Notes: generated by a model from the sequence alone, not told the origin. DNA of 64,000 nucleotides from Streptomyces alboniger (GCF_008704395.1 NZ_CP023695.1:7130001-7194000); one strand, 5' to 3'; positions 24,783 through 33,519 are shown, counted from the stretch's first letter. A program made the numbers and translations.

Positions 24783-26215
24783 CCGCCGCCGAGAGCGCAG
24801 GACGGGTGCTGAGGAGCGGCCCGCCGCCCGGCACGACGTACGACGTGACCGTGATCGGCGCGGGCGTCGTGGGCGCGGCCGTCGCCCGCGAACTGGCCCG
24901 CCACCGCGGGCTGCGCATCGCCCTGATCGACGCGGCGAACGACGTCGGCGAGGGCACCTCCAAGGCGAACACGGCGATCCTGCACACCGGCTTCGACGCC
25001 GTGCCCGGCTCCCTGGAGTCCCGCCTCGTCCGCGAGGGACAGCGACTCCTCGCCGCGTACGCCGCCGAGTCCGGCATCCCCGTCGAGCCGGTCGGCGCAC
25101 TGCTCGTCGCCTGGGACGAGGAGCAACTGGCCGCTCTGCCCACTCTGTTGGACAAGGCCGTACGCAACGGCTACCGCGAAGCGCGGATCATCAGTCCCGA
25201 CCGGCTCAGGGCCCGCGAGCCACACCTCGGCCCCGGTGCACTCGGCGCGCTCGACGTGCCCGGCGAGAGCATCATCTGCCCCTGGACGACCACACTCGCG
25301 TACGCCACCCAGGCCGTACGCGGCGGCGTCGACCTGCACCTCGACTGCCGTGTGCTGCGCGTCGATCCGAGCGGAGGCCGACACGAGCTGACCACGAGCC
25401 GCGGCGCCCTGCGCACCCGTTACCTCGTCAACGCGGCGGGGCTGCACGCGGACACCGTCGACCGGCTCCTCGGCCACGACGACTTCACCGTGACCCCGCG
25501 CCGCGGCCAGCTCATCGTCTTCGACAAGTTCGCCCGCGGCCTCGTGAACCACATCCTGCTGCCCGTCCCCACCGCCCTCGGCAAGGGCGTCCTGGTCGCC
25601 CCGACCGTGTACGGCAACGTCCTTCTCGGGCCCACCGCGGAGGAGTTGGACGACAAGACAGCTACCGCCTCGACCGCCGAGGGCATCGCCCTCTTGCGTG
25701 AGAAGGGCCGCCGGATCCTGCCCGAACTGCTCGACGAGGAGGTCACCGCGGTCTACGCCGGACTGCGCGCCGCCACCGAGCACGACGACTACCGCGTCAG
25801 CGCCCACAAGGAGCAGCGCTACGTCACGGTCGGCGGCATCCGTTCGACCGGACTCACCGCCTCCCTGGCCATCGCCGCCCACGTCACCGAACTCCTCACC
25901 GCCACGGGCCTCGACCTCCCCGCGGCCCGGGAACTGCCGCCCGTCCGCATGCCGAACCTCGGCGAGGCATCCCCCCGCCCCTACCGGCGGGCCGACCTCA
26001 TCGCCGCCGACCCCGCCTACGGCACCATCGTCTGCCACTGCGAGCGGGTGACGCGCGGCGAGATCCGCGACGCCCTCGCGGCCACGATCCCGCCCGGCTC
26101 GCCGGACGGGCTACGGCGCCGCACGCGGGCGCGCGGCGGGCGCTGCCAGGGCTTCCACTGCGGGGCCCAGGTGCGTGAACTCTACGAAGAGGGCGGAGAG
26201 TCGGTGTCCGGATGA
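24779..26215 (+). CDS. FAD-dependent glycerol-3-phosphate dehydrogenase-like protein with BFD [2Fe-2S] domain
   Basis: A 478-residue flavoprotein. The FAD motif is VTVIGAGVVGAAVARELARH (about residues 22-41), followed by GTSKANTAILHTGFD as in GlpA/LhgO-like DAO-fold oxidases. The C-terminal BFD-like [2Fe-2S] domain has C419-x-C421 (VCHCERVTRGE) and C456-x4-C461 (GRCQGFHC). This is the architecture of anaerobic GlpA and of fused dehydrogenases that pass electrons to a partner flavoprotein. The next gene would supply that NAD(P)-linked partner. The start overlaps the kinase stop, and the stop overlaps the next start, so the three are tightly coupled. Confidence 0.88.
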   Translation: MTAAESAGRVLRSGPPPGTTYDVTVIGAGVVGAAVARELARHRGLRIALIDAANDVGEGTSKANTAILHTGFDAVPGSLESRLVREGQRLLAAYAAESGIPVEPVGALLVAWDEEQLAALPTLLDKAVRNGYREARIISPDRLRAREPHLGPGALGALDVPGESIICPWTTTLAYATQAVRGGVDLHLDCRVLRVDPSGGRHELTTSRGALRTRYLVNAAGLHADTVDRLLGHDDFTVTPRRGQLIVFDKFARGLVNHILLPVPTALGKGVLVAPTVYGNVLLGPTAEELDDKTATASTAEGIALLREKGRRILPELLDEEVTAVYAGLRAATEHDDYRVSAHKEQRYVTVGGIRSTGLTASLAIAAHVTELLTATGLDLPAARELPPVRMPNLGEASPRPYRRADLIAADPAYGTIVCHCERVTRGEIRDALAATIPPGSPDGLRRRTRARGGRCQGFHCGAQVRELYEEGGESVSG

Positions 26216-27450
26216 GACGTGAACGCATCGTCGACGTACTGATCGTGGGCGCCGGGCCGGCCGGCCTCGCCACCGCCACCGGTCTCGCCGCGGCGGGCGC
26301 GGGCGAGGTCGAGGTGGTCGACCGGGAGCAGGAGGCGGGCGGAGCCGCGCGGCACTGCGCGCACGGCGGATTCGGCCGCCTCGCTCTGACCGGGCCGCAG
26401 TACGCGGAGCGCTGGGTGGCCGCGGCCGTCGGTGTCGGCGCGGTGCTGCGGACCGGCGTCACCGTCACCGACTGGCCGGGATCGCTCACCGTGGACGCCA
26501 CCAGCACGCGCGGCCTGGAACGGATCACCGCCCGAGCCGTCGTCATCGCCACCGGCGCGCACGAACGGCCCCGCGGCGCACGCCTGGTGCCGGGCACGCG
26601 GCCCGCGGGGGTCTACACCACGGGGGAGTTGCAGCGGGCCGTCCACGTCCACGGGCAGCGGATCGGCACGCGGGCCGTCGTCGTCGGCGCGGAACCGGTG
26701 AGCTTCACCGCCCTGGACACGCTGCGGCGTGCCGGGGTCGAGGTCGCCGCGCTCGTCACGGAGCACCCGCGCCACCAGGCGTCGCGGAGCCGCGCCGCCG
26801 AGGCCCGGCTGCGGCAGGGCATCCCCCTGCTCACCGACGCCACCGTCGCCGAACTCCTCGGGCGGGGGCGGCTGTCGGGGGTGCGGCTGCGCCACCGTGA
26901 CGGGCGGACGGCGTACCTCCCCTGCGACACAGTGGTCTTCACCGGAGACTTCGTGCCCGACCACGAACTGGCGCGGCGCGCCGGTCTGCCGCTCGACCCC
27001 GGCACGCGCGGCCCGGCGGTCGACGGCGCCTTCCGCACCGCCGAACGCGGCGTCTTCGCGGTCGGCAACGTCCTGCACGCCGCCGAACCGGCGCGGGTGG
27101 TGGCCCGCGAGGGCGTGGCCGCCGCCGTCGCGGTGCGGCGCTACCTCTGCGACGGCGACTGGCCCTCCGCCTCGGTCCCGCTGCGGGTCACCGCCCCGCT
27201 CGGCTGGGTGGCCCCCAACCGTCTGACCCCGGACGAGCCGGGCGACGGATTCACCTTGCGGACAACGGAGTTCGTCCCCCACCCCACGCTGGCGATCACA
27301 CAGGACGGCAGGAGCCTCTACCGCGCACGCCACCGACGTCCGGCGGTCCCGAACCGCCCGTTCCACGTCCCCAGCGGCTGGGTCGACCGGGTGGACGCGC
27401 GAGGAGGCGCCGTACGCATCGCCCTGGCCGGCCGAGCGGACCCCCGCTGA
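26212..27450 (+). CDS. FAD/NAD(P)-dependent oxidoreductase (GlpB/HcnB-like partner)
   Basis: A 412-residue protein of the pyridine nucleotide-disulphide oxidoreductase superfamily without the redox-active disulphide. The FAD motif is DVLIVGAGPAGLATATGLA, a GG-doublet region reads EQEAGGAARHC, and the second nucleotide fold lies near TRAVVVGAEPVSFTALDTLRRAG. RGVFAVGNVLHAAEP is the FAD-binding C-terminal motif. It overlaps the dehydrogenase gene by 4 nt. In related operons such proteins pair with BFD-domain dehydrogenases to pass electrons to NAD(P)+ or quinone; that role is inferred here. Confidence 0.83.
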   Translation: MRRERIVDVLIVGAGPAGLATATGLAAAGAGEVEVVDREQEAGGAARHCAHGGFGRLALTGPQYAERWVAAAVGVGAVLRTGVTVTDWPGSLTVDATSTRGLERITARAVVIATGAHERPRGARLVPGTRPAGVYTTGELQRAVHVHGQRIGTRAVVVGAEPVSFTALDTLRRAGVEVAALVTEHPRHQASRSRAAEARLRQGIPLLTDATVAELLGRGRLSGVRLRHRDGRTAYLPCDTVVFTGDFVPDHELARRAGLPLDPGTRGPAVDGAFRTAERGVFAVGNVLHAAEPARVVAREGVAAAVAVRRYLCDGDWPSASVPLRVTAPLGWVAPNRLTPDEPGDGFTLRTTEFVPHPTLAITQDGRSLYRARHRRPAVPNRPFHVPSGWVDRVDARGGAVRIALAGRADPR

Positions 27451-27552
27451 GGACCCACCCCGCTGAGGACCCACCGCGATCGGCCGAATGCCGCCTGTTC
27501 GTGCGTGTGTGAACGCCCGTAGGCTGTGCGACCTTCGCGGTCTGGGGGACTT

Positions 27553-28605
27553 GTGAACAGTCTTCGTACGGTCGTCATCTGCCTCGTGATCGTGTGTGCC
27601 ACGTGGGTGTCGCCGGCCGCGGCCGTGGCGCCGGGCTGGTCGGCGCTGCCGGTGCCGCCGGCGACGGCACCGACCGTGACCGTGAAGGACCTCGCCGCCC
27701 GCGGGCCGAGCGAGGCATGGGCGAGCGGTTACGAACACACCCCCGACGGGCTGCGGCCGATGCTGTACCGGTGGGACGGCACGGCATGGAGCCGGGACAC
27801 GACCTTCCCCGGCGCCGGTGAACCGGGCTGGCTCGGCAAGGTGCAGTTCGTCGGCGAGGAGGTGTGGATCTTCCACAACCGTGCGGGGGAGGGGGAGATC
27901 CTGCGCCGGTCGGCGGACGGGTGGAGCGCCGTCCCGCTGCCGCGGACCCTGCGGGTCTACCAGGACTTCACCGCGGTACCGGGTGCCGCGTGGGTCGTCG
28001 GCGAGGACGACACCGGCCTCAAGGTGCTGCGCTACGACGGTTCCGGCTGGACCACCCAGTCCACCCCGGACGACGTGCACTACGTGATGGGCGTCACCGC
28101 GCGTACCGCCGACGACGCCTGGGCCTGGGCGGACACCGGCACCGGGCCCGCCGTCCTGCGCTGGGACGGCACGGCGTGGCGGGACGCGAAGGTCTCGCTG
28201 CCGCCGAACAGCAACGTGCACACGATCCTGCTCGAACCGTCCGGCAGGGCCACGATCGGTGGTGGCCAGTACTCCGATGCGCCGCCCCGCACCTACCTGA
28301 TGACCTGGAACGGGCACGCCTGGCGCACCACGCACCCGCCGCTCGGGGACACCCACACCGAGGCCTTGGTGCGTGGACCGGACGGCGCACTGTGGCTGCC
28401 GGTGCGCAGCGACCGCGCGTACCAGTCGAAGTACGCACGGCTGGACGGCCCCCGCACCACCTTCTCCTACGGCCCGGAGCGCACGAACGCGATCGACGTC
28501 AAGCCGCGCGCACTGGCCAGGGCCGGGTCCTCACTGCTGTCCTTCGGGACCGTCGAGATCTACGGCTCGAAACCGACCCTGATGAGCGAGCGGCGGGGAG
28601 GCTGA
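27553..28605 (+). CDS. Secreted beta-propeller-like repeat protein (first of a tandem pair)
   Basis: A 350-residue exported protein. GTG 27553 opens a signal peptide (TVVICLVIVCATWVSPAAAVA). The mature part has repeats of roughly 45-50 residues, each with an A-W motif and a W-D/N-G-x-A/G-W motif: YRWDGTAWSRD, LRYDGSGWTTQ, LRWDGTAWRDA and MTWNGHAWRTT. This is a six- or seven-bladed propeller pattern of the Kelch or galactose-oxidase type. No catalytic residues are evident, so binding of a surface ligand is the best guess. Its paralogue begins 2 nt after its stop codon. Confidence 0.75.
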   Translation: MNSLRTVVICLVIVCATWVSPAAAVAPGWSALPVPPATAPTVTVKDLAARGPSEAWASGYEHTPDGLRPMLYRWDGTAWSRDTTFPGAGEPGWLGKVQFVGEEVWIFHNRAGEGEILRRSADGWSAVPLPRTLRVYQDFTAVPGAAWVVGEDDTGLKVLRYDGSGWTTQSTPDDVHYVMGVTARTADDAWAWADTGTGPAVLRWDGTAWRDAKVSLPPNSNVHTILLEPSGRATIGGGQYSDAPPRTYLMTWNGHAWRTTHPPLGDTHTEALVRGPDGALWLPVRSDRAYQSKYARLDGPRTTFSYGPERTNAIDVKPRALARAGSSLLSFGTVEIYGSKPTLMSERRGG

Positions 28606-28607
28606 CC

Positions 28608-29717
28608 ATGGCACGCAGGCTTCTCGTCGCGGCCCTCGCCGTCACGATGACCGTCCTGGCCGTCGTGGCCTCGGCCGCGGTGGAACCCCGGTCCTGGCAA
28701 CACGTCCCGGTCCCGGCACAGGTACGCCCGCAGGCCGCGCTGAACGAAGCCGTGGCGTTCGGCCCCGACCGGGCGTGGGCGGTGGGCGCCGACGCCGTCG
28801 GCCGCGAGGCGCCGGGCTTCCCGCTGCTGCTGCGCTGGGACGGGACCGCGTGGCAGCGCCAGAGTCTGCCCAAGATCCGCTGGCAGGGAGAACTGCTGTC
28901 CGTGGCCGCGACCTCACCGGCCGAGGCCTGGGCGGTCGGCCGCGACTCGGCGGGCGGTGCCCGTCTGCTCCGGTTCGACGGCGCCGCCTGGACCGAGAGC
29001 CGGCCGCCGCGCGGTGTCGTGCTGACCAAGGTCGTCGCCGGTGGCGGCGAGACCTGGCTGATCGGTTCACGGGACGGCGCACAGGTACTGCTGCGCCGGG
29101 ACGACGGTGGCTGGCGCGACCTGCCGGTGCCGCCGGGAGCCGTGCACGGCCTGCACATCAAGGCGGCCGACGACGTCTGGGCCGCGGGCGAGACCGATAC
29201 GACCGCGGCCGTGTCGCACTGGAACGGGCAGGAGTGGAAGCAGACGGTCGTGGACGGGTTCCCGCGCTCGGCCGTGGGCACCGTCCTCGCGGTCTCGCCG
29301 ACCGAAGTGTGGGCGGGCGGCACGTCAGGATTCGTCGGCGGCCCGGTCGGCAAGCCGATCCCGCCCTTGCTGGTCCGCTTCGACGGGCAGGCGTGGAGCC
29401 GGGTGCCGATGCCCACCGACTTCGGCTCGGTCAGCTCGCTCGCGCCCACCACGTCCGGCGCGCTGGGCTGGGTCGCCGTGGCCCGCTCGCAGAAGTTCGG
29501 CCCGCCGGGGAGCTATCCGCCGATCGTCTCCGGGCCGGACTTCCTTGCCTGGAACGGACAGTCCTTCACCGCGCACAGCGAACCGACGGTGGCCGGGGAG
29601 GGCGACTCCTCGACGCTGCGGCTGGCGCCTGTGCCGGGCACGGAGACGGTGTGGTCGGTCGGCAGGGCCGCCGGTCCCGAGAACACCTTCGCGCCGCGCA
29701 TCCTGCGGTTCGGCTGA
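28608..29717 (+). CDS. Secreted beta-propeller-like repeat protein (second of a tandem pair)
   Basis: A 369-residue paralogue of the preceding protein. It has a signal peptide (LLVAALAVTMTVLAVVASAA) and the same repeat pattern: LRWDGTAWQRQ, LRFDGAAWTES, WNGQEWKQT, VRFDGQAWSRV and LAWNGQSFTAH, interleaved with AWAVG/VWAAG/VWAGG strands. With only two bases between the genes they are co-transcribed and probably made in equal amounts. Duplication followed by divergence is clear. The function is unknown. Confidence 0.75.
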   Translation: MARRLLVAALAVTMTVLAVVASAAVEPRSWQHVPVPAQVRPQAALNEAVAFGPDRAWAVGADAVGREAPGFPLLLRWDGTAWQRQSLPKIRWQGELLSVAATSPAEAWAVGRDSAGGARLLRFDGAAWTESRPPRGVVLTKVVAGGGETWLIGSRDGAQVLLRRDDGGWRDLPVPPGAVHGLHIKAADDVWAAGETDTTAAVSHWNGQEWKQTVVDGFPRSAVGTVLAVSPTEVWAGGTSGFVGGPVGKPIPPLLVRFDGQAWSRVPMPTDFGSVSSLAPTTSGALGWVAVARSQKFGPPGSYPPIVSGPDFLAWNGQSFTAHSEPTVAGEGDSSTLRLAPVPGTETVWSVGRAAGPENTFAPRILRFG

Positions 29718-29794
29718 TACGCGCCTCCTCGCGCGTCGTCGCCACCCCCGCCTCCCACCTGCCGCGTCAGCGCGGTGCCACCCCACGCACACCA

Positions 29795-29871
29795 GTGTGG
29801 CGCCGTAGCGAGCCATGTCTGGCGCCACTAATACCTCCCAGTGGTGCCATAGATGTGTCATAGTGGTGCCA
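29795..29871. promoter_or_regulatory. Cluster of AGTGGYGCCA motifs, candidate operator array
   Basis: AGTGGTGCCA occurs at 29840-29849 and 29862-29871, 22 bp apart. Its variant AGTGGCGCCA occurs in inverted orientation at 29820-29829, and GTGTGGCGCC at 29795-29804. The core TGGYGCCA is nearly palindromic. The array ends 78 bp upstream of the GtrA-like gene. Confidence 0.55.
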
Positions 29872-29949
29872 CGAACGGCGCGCACTCCTCGGTCACCTCG
29901 TCCAAGGGGTGCGCGTTTCCGCGGAGTGAGCCGTCGAAGGGGCCGAATC

Positions 29950-30477
29950 ATGGAGACAGCACGGAGCCGGCAGCAGGCGGCCTCGGGTGCCTTCGCGGCC
30001 TTCGCCCGGTTCGCGCTCTGCGGCGGCGGCGTCGGCCTCGCCTCCAGCTTCGCCGTGGCGGCTCTCGCCTCCTCGGTTCCCTGGGCCCTGGCCAACGCCC
30101 TGGTCACCGTGGTCTCCACGCTCCTCGCCACCGAGCTGCACGCCCGCTTCACCTTCGGTGCGGGCGGGCGCGCGACCTGGCGCCAGCACGTGCAGTCGGC
30201 CGGGTCCGCGGCCGCCGCGTACGCGGTGACCTGCGCGGCGATGGTCGTCCTGCACCAGCTCGTGGCGGCGCCCGGCGCAGTGGTCGAACAGGTCGTCTAC
30301 CTGTCCGCCTCCGCGCTCGCCGGTGTCGCCCGGTTCGTGGTGCTGCGCCTCGTCGTCTTCGCGCGGCACCGTTCGCAGACCGCGGGCGCCGCGGTCGCCG
30401 CCCGCCCCGTCCGTCCGGCGACCGCGGCCCACGCCTCCGCCTCGGCCGAGGTCGCGGCGCTCTGCCGGGCCGCGTGA
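29950..30477 (+). CDS. GtrA-like four-helix membrane protein
   Basis: A 175-residue protein with four hydrophobic segments: FARFALCGGGVGLASSFAVA, WALANALVTVVSTLLATELH, AAAYAVTCAAMVVLHQLVAA and LSASALAGVARFVVLRLVVF. Arg-rich loops and the helix I FxRFxxxGG and helix IV RFVxxRxxVF motifs match the GtrA family, implicated in moving polyprenyl-linked sugars across the membrane. No glycosyltransferase is adjacent. AAGGGG 8 nt before ATG 29950 supports the start. An operator-like repeat cluster lies upstream. Confidence 0.75.
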   Translation: METARSRQQAASGAFAAFARFALCGGGVGLASSFAVAALASSVPWALANALVTVVSTLLATELHARFTFGAGGRATWRQHVQSAGSAAAAYAVTCAAMVVLHQLVAAPGAVVEQVVYLSASALAGVARFVVLRLVVFARHRSQTAGAAVAARPVRPATAAHASASAEVAALCRAA

Positions 30478-30589
30478 GCGTGCCGAGCGGCGGTGCTGCC
30501 CGCCCCCGCCCCTCGCGGAGCCGGGGGCACGTCCAGTCATAGGGGGTGGGGGCCCTTCCCACGGCCCCCGCCTCCCGCATAGACTCCAA

Positions 30590-30606
30590 AACTAGCAGCG
30601 CTAATT
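30590..30606. promoter_or_regulatory. Palindrome upstream of the thiolase gene
   Basis: AACTAGCAGCGCTAATT is an imperfect palindrome (TAGC-AGC-GCTA core) of TetR-operator size, about 100 bp upstream of the thiolase start. It could bind an acyl-CoA-responsive regulator; none is adjacent. Confidence 0.35.
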
Positions 30607-30627
30607 TACGCAGCGAGGTCGGCGAGC

Positions 30628-30690
30628 GCGGCGAGACCCGCGTACCTCGCGGCGAAACCCGCAGACCACGCAGCGAGACCCGCACAACGA
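30628..30690 (+). repeat. 21-bp tandem repeat, three units, upstream of the thiolase gene
   Basis: Units at 30628-30648, 30649-30669 and 30670-30690 share GCRGCGARACCCGC followed by seven variable bases. A degenerate unit (GCAGCGAGGTCGGCGAGC) precedes them. The exact 21-bp period equals two helical turns. In frame with the thiolase it would spell RGETRVP, RGETRRP, RSETRTT, but a good ribosome binding site downstream argues that the region is not translated. Confidence 0.75.
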
Positions 30691-30704
30691 TCCGGAGCCG
30701 TATC

Positions 30705-31892
30705 GTGCGCACAGTCCACTTCGCCGCCGCCCGCCGCACCCCCATCGGCAAACTCCGCGGCGCACTCTCCTCCGTCCGCCCCGACGACCTCGCCGCGGAC
30801 GTCGTACGGGGACTCGTCGACGGCATCCCGCGGCTGGACCCCGCCCGGATCGACGACATCTACTGGGGCGCCGCCAACCAGGCGGGCGAGGACAACCGCA
30901 ACGTGGCCCGCATGGCCGCCCTCCTCGCCGGCCTCCCGGAGTCCGTGCCCGGAGCGACCGTCAACCGGCTCTGCGCGTCGGGTCTCGAAGCCGTCATCGT
31001 CGCCGCGCGCACCATCGCCGCGGGTGAGGCGGACATCGTCCTCGCGGGCGGCTCCGAGTCCATGAGCCGCGCCCCCTTCGTCCTGCCCCGCCCGGACGAG
31101 GTGCTGCCTCACCGCATGGAGGCCGCCGACACCCGCCTCGGCTGGCGCCTGACCAACCCGAGGATGAAGGAACTGCACGGCGTCCTCGCGATGGGGGAGA
31201 CCGCCGAGGAGGTCGCCGAACGCCACGGCGTCTCGCGCGAGCGTCAGGACACCTTCGCGCTCCGCAGCCACCAGCGCGCCGCCGCCGCCCGCGAGGACGG
31301 CCACTTCGACGACGAACTGCTCCCCGTCACCCGGCCCGACGGCGTGGTGGTCGACCGGGACGAATGCGTGCGCGAGGACACCTCGTACGAGAAGCTCGCC
31401 GGCCTGAAGCCCGTCTTCCGCAAGGGTGGCACGGTCACCGCGGGCAACGCCTCACCGATGAACGACGGCGCCGCGGGTCTGCTGCTCGTCAGCGAGGAGG
31501 CGCTGAACGACCTCGGTCTTGAGTCCCTCGGGCGGTATGCGGCCGGGGCCTCGGCGGGCGTGCACCCGGACACCATGGGCATCGGCCCCGTCCCCGCCAC
31601 GCGCAAGGTGCTCGACCGGGTCGGCTGGAGCGTCGGCGACATCCAGGAGGCGGAGTTCAACGAGGCGTTCGCCGCCCAGGCCCTCGCCTGCGTCGACGCC
31701 CTCGGCTTCGACCCGGAGCTGGTCAACCCCTCCGGCGGCGCCATCGCGCTCGGCCACCCCCTCGGCTGCTCGGGCGCCCGCATCCTCACCACGCTGCTGC
31801 ACCGCATGCGCCGCACCGGGGCCTCGCGCGGCCTCGCCACGATGTGCGTGGGCGTCGGCCAGGGCACCGCACTCCTCGTCGAGCGCGACTGA
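30705..31892 (+). CDS. Thiolase family acetyl-CoA acyltransferase
   Basis: A 395-residue thiolase. GTG 30705 follows GGAG and gives the normal start VRTVHFAAARRTPIGK. The acyl-accepting Cys lies in TVNRLCASGLEAV. The second-site motifs are NEAFAAQALA with the catalytic His in GGAIALGHPLGCSGAR, and Cys in ATMCVGVGQGTALL. This fits the degradative FadA/PaaJ-like group, which cleaves 3-ketoacyl-CoA. Together with the following acyl-CoA ligase it suggests fatty or aromatic acid breakdown. The region upstream carries unusual tandem repeats. Confidence 0.92.
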   Translation: MRTVHFAAARRTPIGKLRGALSSVRPDDLAADVVRGLVDGIPRLDPARIDDIYWGAANQAGEDNRNVARMAALLAGLPESVPGATVNRLCASGLEAVIVAARTIAAGEADIVLAGGSESMSRAPFVLPRPDEVLPHRMEAADTRLGWRLTNPRMKELHGVLAMGETAEEVAERHGVSRERQDTFALRSHQRAAAAREDGHFDDELLPVTRPDGVVVDRDECVREDTSYEKLAGLKPVFRKGGTVTAGNASPMNDGAAGLLLVSEEALNDLGLESLGRYAAGASAGVHPDTMGIGPVPATRKVLDRVGWSVGDIQEAEFNEAFAAQALACVDALGFDPELVNPSGGAIALGHPLGCSGARILTTLLHRMRRTGASRGLATMCVGVGQGTALLVERD

Positions 31893-31986
31893 GCAGCCGG
31901 GCGCACCGCCGCCGACCGGCGCGCCCGGCGCGCCGCGCAGCAGTCCGAACCACCGCAAGGCCGCACGGAAACGGAGCATCACCCTC

Positions 31987-33519
31987 ATGGCAACGCTGTC
32001 CCTCGCCGCCGTCCTCGCCGAACCCGCCCGCCGCCACCCGGACCGCACCGCGCTCGTCGAGGGTGAACTGCGGCTCACCTTCAAGGAGTTGTGGCGCGAG
32101 GCCCGCGCCCAGGGCGCCGCCCTCGCGGAGCAGGGCGTACGCCCGGGGGACCGCGTGGCCCTGATGGCGCCCAACGTCACCGAGTTCCCGAAGGCCTACT
32201 ACGCCATCCTCGCCGCGGGAGCCGTGGTCGTCCCCGTCCACCTGCTGCTCTCGGCGGAGGAGGTCGAACACGTCCTGCGCGACAGCGGCGCGAGCCTGCT
32301 CCTGTGCCACCCCGCCCAGGCCCCGACGGGCGGGGCGGCAGCCGGGGCCACCGGCGTACGCATGCTGGAACTGGGCGCCGAGGGCGAGTTGGAGACGCTG
32401 GCCCGCACCACCGAGCCCCTCGCCTCGTACGTCACACGCGCGGCCGACGACCCGGCGGTCATCTTCTACACCAGCGGCACCACCGGCGTCCCCAAGGGCG
32501 CCGTGCTCAGCCACTTCAACCTCGTGATGAACGCGACGGTCAACGCCTTCGACGCCCACGACGTCCGCCCCGACGACATCGCGCTGGGCGCCCTTCCCCT
32601 CTTCCACGCCTTCGGCCAGACCGTCTCCATGAACTCCATCTGGCGGGCGGGCGCGACCCTCGTCCTGCTGCCCCGCTTCGACGCCGCGCGCGCCATCGAG
32701 CTGATGGTGGCGGAAGGGGCGAACACCTTCCACGGCGTGCCCACCATGTACGTGGGCCTCGCGGCCGCCGCCGCTGCCGCGTCCGAACTGCCCAAGCTGC
32801 GCCTGTGCGTCTCCGGAGGCGCCTCGCTGCCCGTCGCAGTCCTCGAACGCTTCGAAGAGGCCTTCGGCGCCCCCGTCTACGAGGGCTACGGCCTCTCCGA
32901 GACCTCCCCGGCCGCCTCCGTCAACCAGCCCGGCCTCGGCACCAGGGCGGGCACCGTCGGCCACCCCGTGTGGGGCGTCGACGTCGAGATCGCCCGCGCC
33001 GACATCGACGACCGCGTCGAACTCCTGCCCGTCGGCGAACTCGGCGAGGTCGTGGTCCGCGGCCACAACGTCTTCTCCGGCTATCTGGGCCGCCCCGAGG
33101 CCACCGCGGAGGCGCTGGTCGACGGCTGGTTCCGCACCGGCGACCTCGGCACCAAGGACGCCGAAGGCTTCACGACGATCGTCGACCGCAAGAAGGACGT
33201 CATCATCCGCGGCGGCTTCAACGTCTATCCGCGCGAGGTCGAGGAGGTCCTGATGCGCCACCCCGACGTCGCGCAGGCCGCCGTGATCGGCCTGGCCCAC
33301 CCCGTCCACGGCGAGGAGATCTGCGCCGTCGTCGTCCCGGCGCCCGACGCCGGCGAGGACGCGGACGCGATCATCGCCTGGTCGAAGGAGCACCTGGGAC
33401 GGCACAAGTACCCGCGCCGCCTGGAGTTCACCGACAGGCTCCCGCTCGGCCCCAGCATGAAGGTGCTCAAGCGCGAGCTGCGCGCGCACTACGCCGACGG
33501 CTCTTCGAACGGCGCGTAG
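31987..33519 (+). CDS. Long-chain fatty acid-CoA ligase-like AMP-binding enzyme
   Basis: A 510-residue adenylate-forming ligase. The P-loop is VIFYTSGTTGVPKGAV, the A5 motif YEGYGLSETSPAAS, the A7 motif GWFRTGDLG, the A8 hinge DRKKDVIIRGGFNVYPREVEE, and the A10 Lys is in LPLGPSMKVLKREL. Preference for fatty acids over aromatic acids is inferred from overall similarity to FadD-type enzymes. It is 94 bp downstream of the thiolase on the same strand, so the two probably form one transcription unit for CoA activation and thiolysis. Confidence 0.9.
   Translation: MATLSLAAVLAEPARRHPDRTALVEGELRLTFKELWREARAQGAALAEQGVRPGDRVALMAPNVTEFPKAYYAILAAGAVVVPVHLLLSAEEVEHVLRDSGASLLLCHPAQAPTGGAAAGATGVRMLELGAEGELETLARTTEPLASYVTRAADDPAVIFYTSGTTGVPKGAVLSHFNLVMNATVNAFDAHDVRPDDIALGALPLFHAFGQTVSMNSIWRAGATLVLLPRFDAARAIELMVAEGANTFHGVPTMYVGLAAAAAAASELPKLRLCVSGGASLPVAVLERFEEAFGAPVYEGYGLSETSPAASVNQPGLGTRAGTVGHPVWGVDVEIARADIDDRVELLPVGELGEVVVRGHNVFSGYLGRPEATAEALVDGWFRTGDLGTKDAEGFTTIVDRKKDVIIRGGFNVYPREVEEVLMRHPDVAQAAVIGLAHPVHGEEICAVVVPAPDAGEDADAIIAWSKEHLGRHKYPRRLEFTDRLPLGPSMKVLKRELRAHYADGSSNGA

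Noticed and set aside
30546..30704. An extended N-terminus for the thiolase including the 21-bp repeat region
   Set aside because: GGAG lies about 8 nt before GTG 30705, and the thiolase fold begins there. The upstream peptide is low complexity and includes promoter-like sequence.
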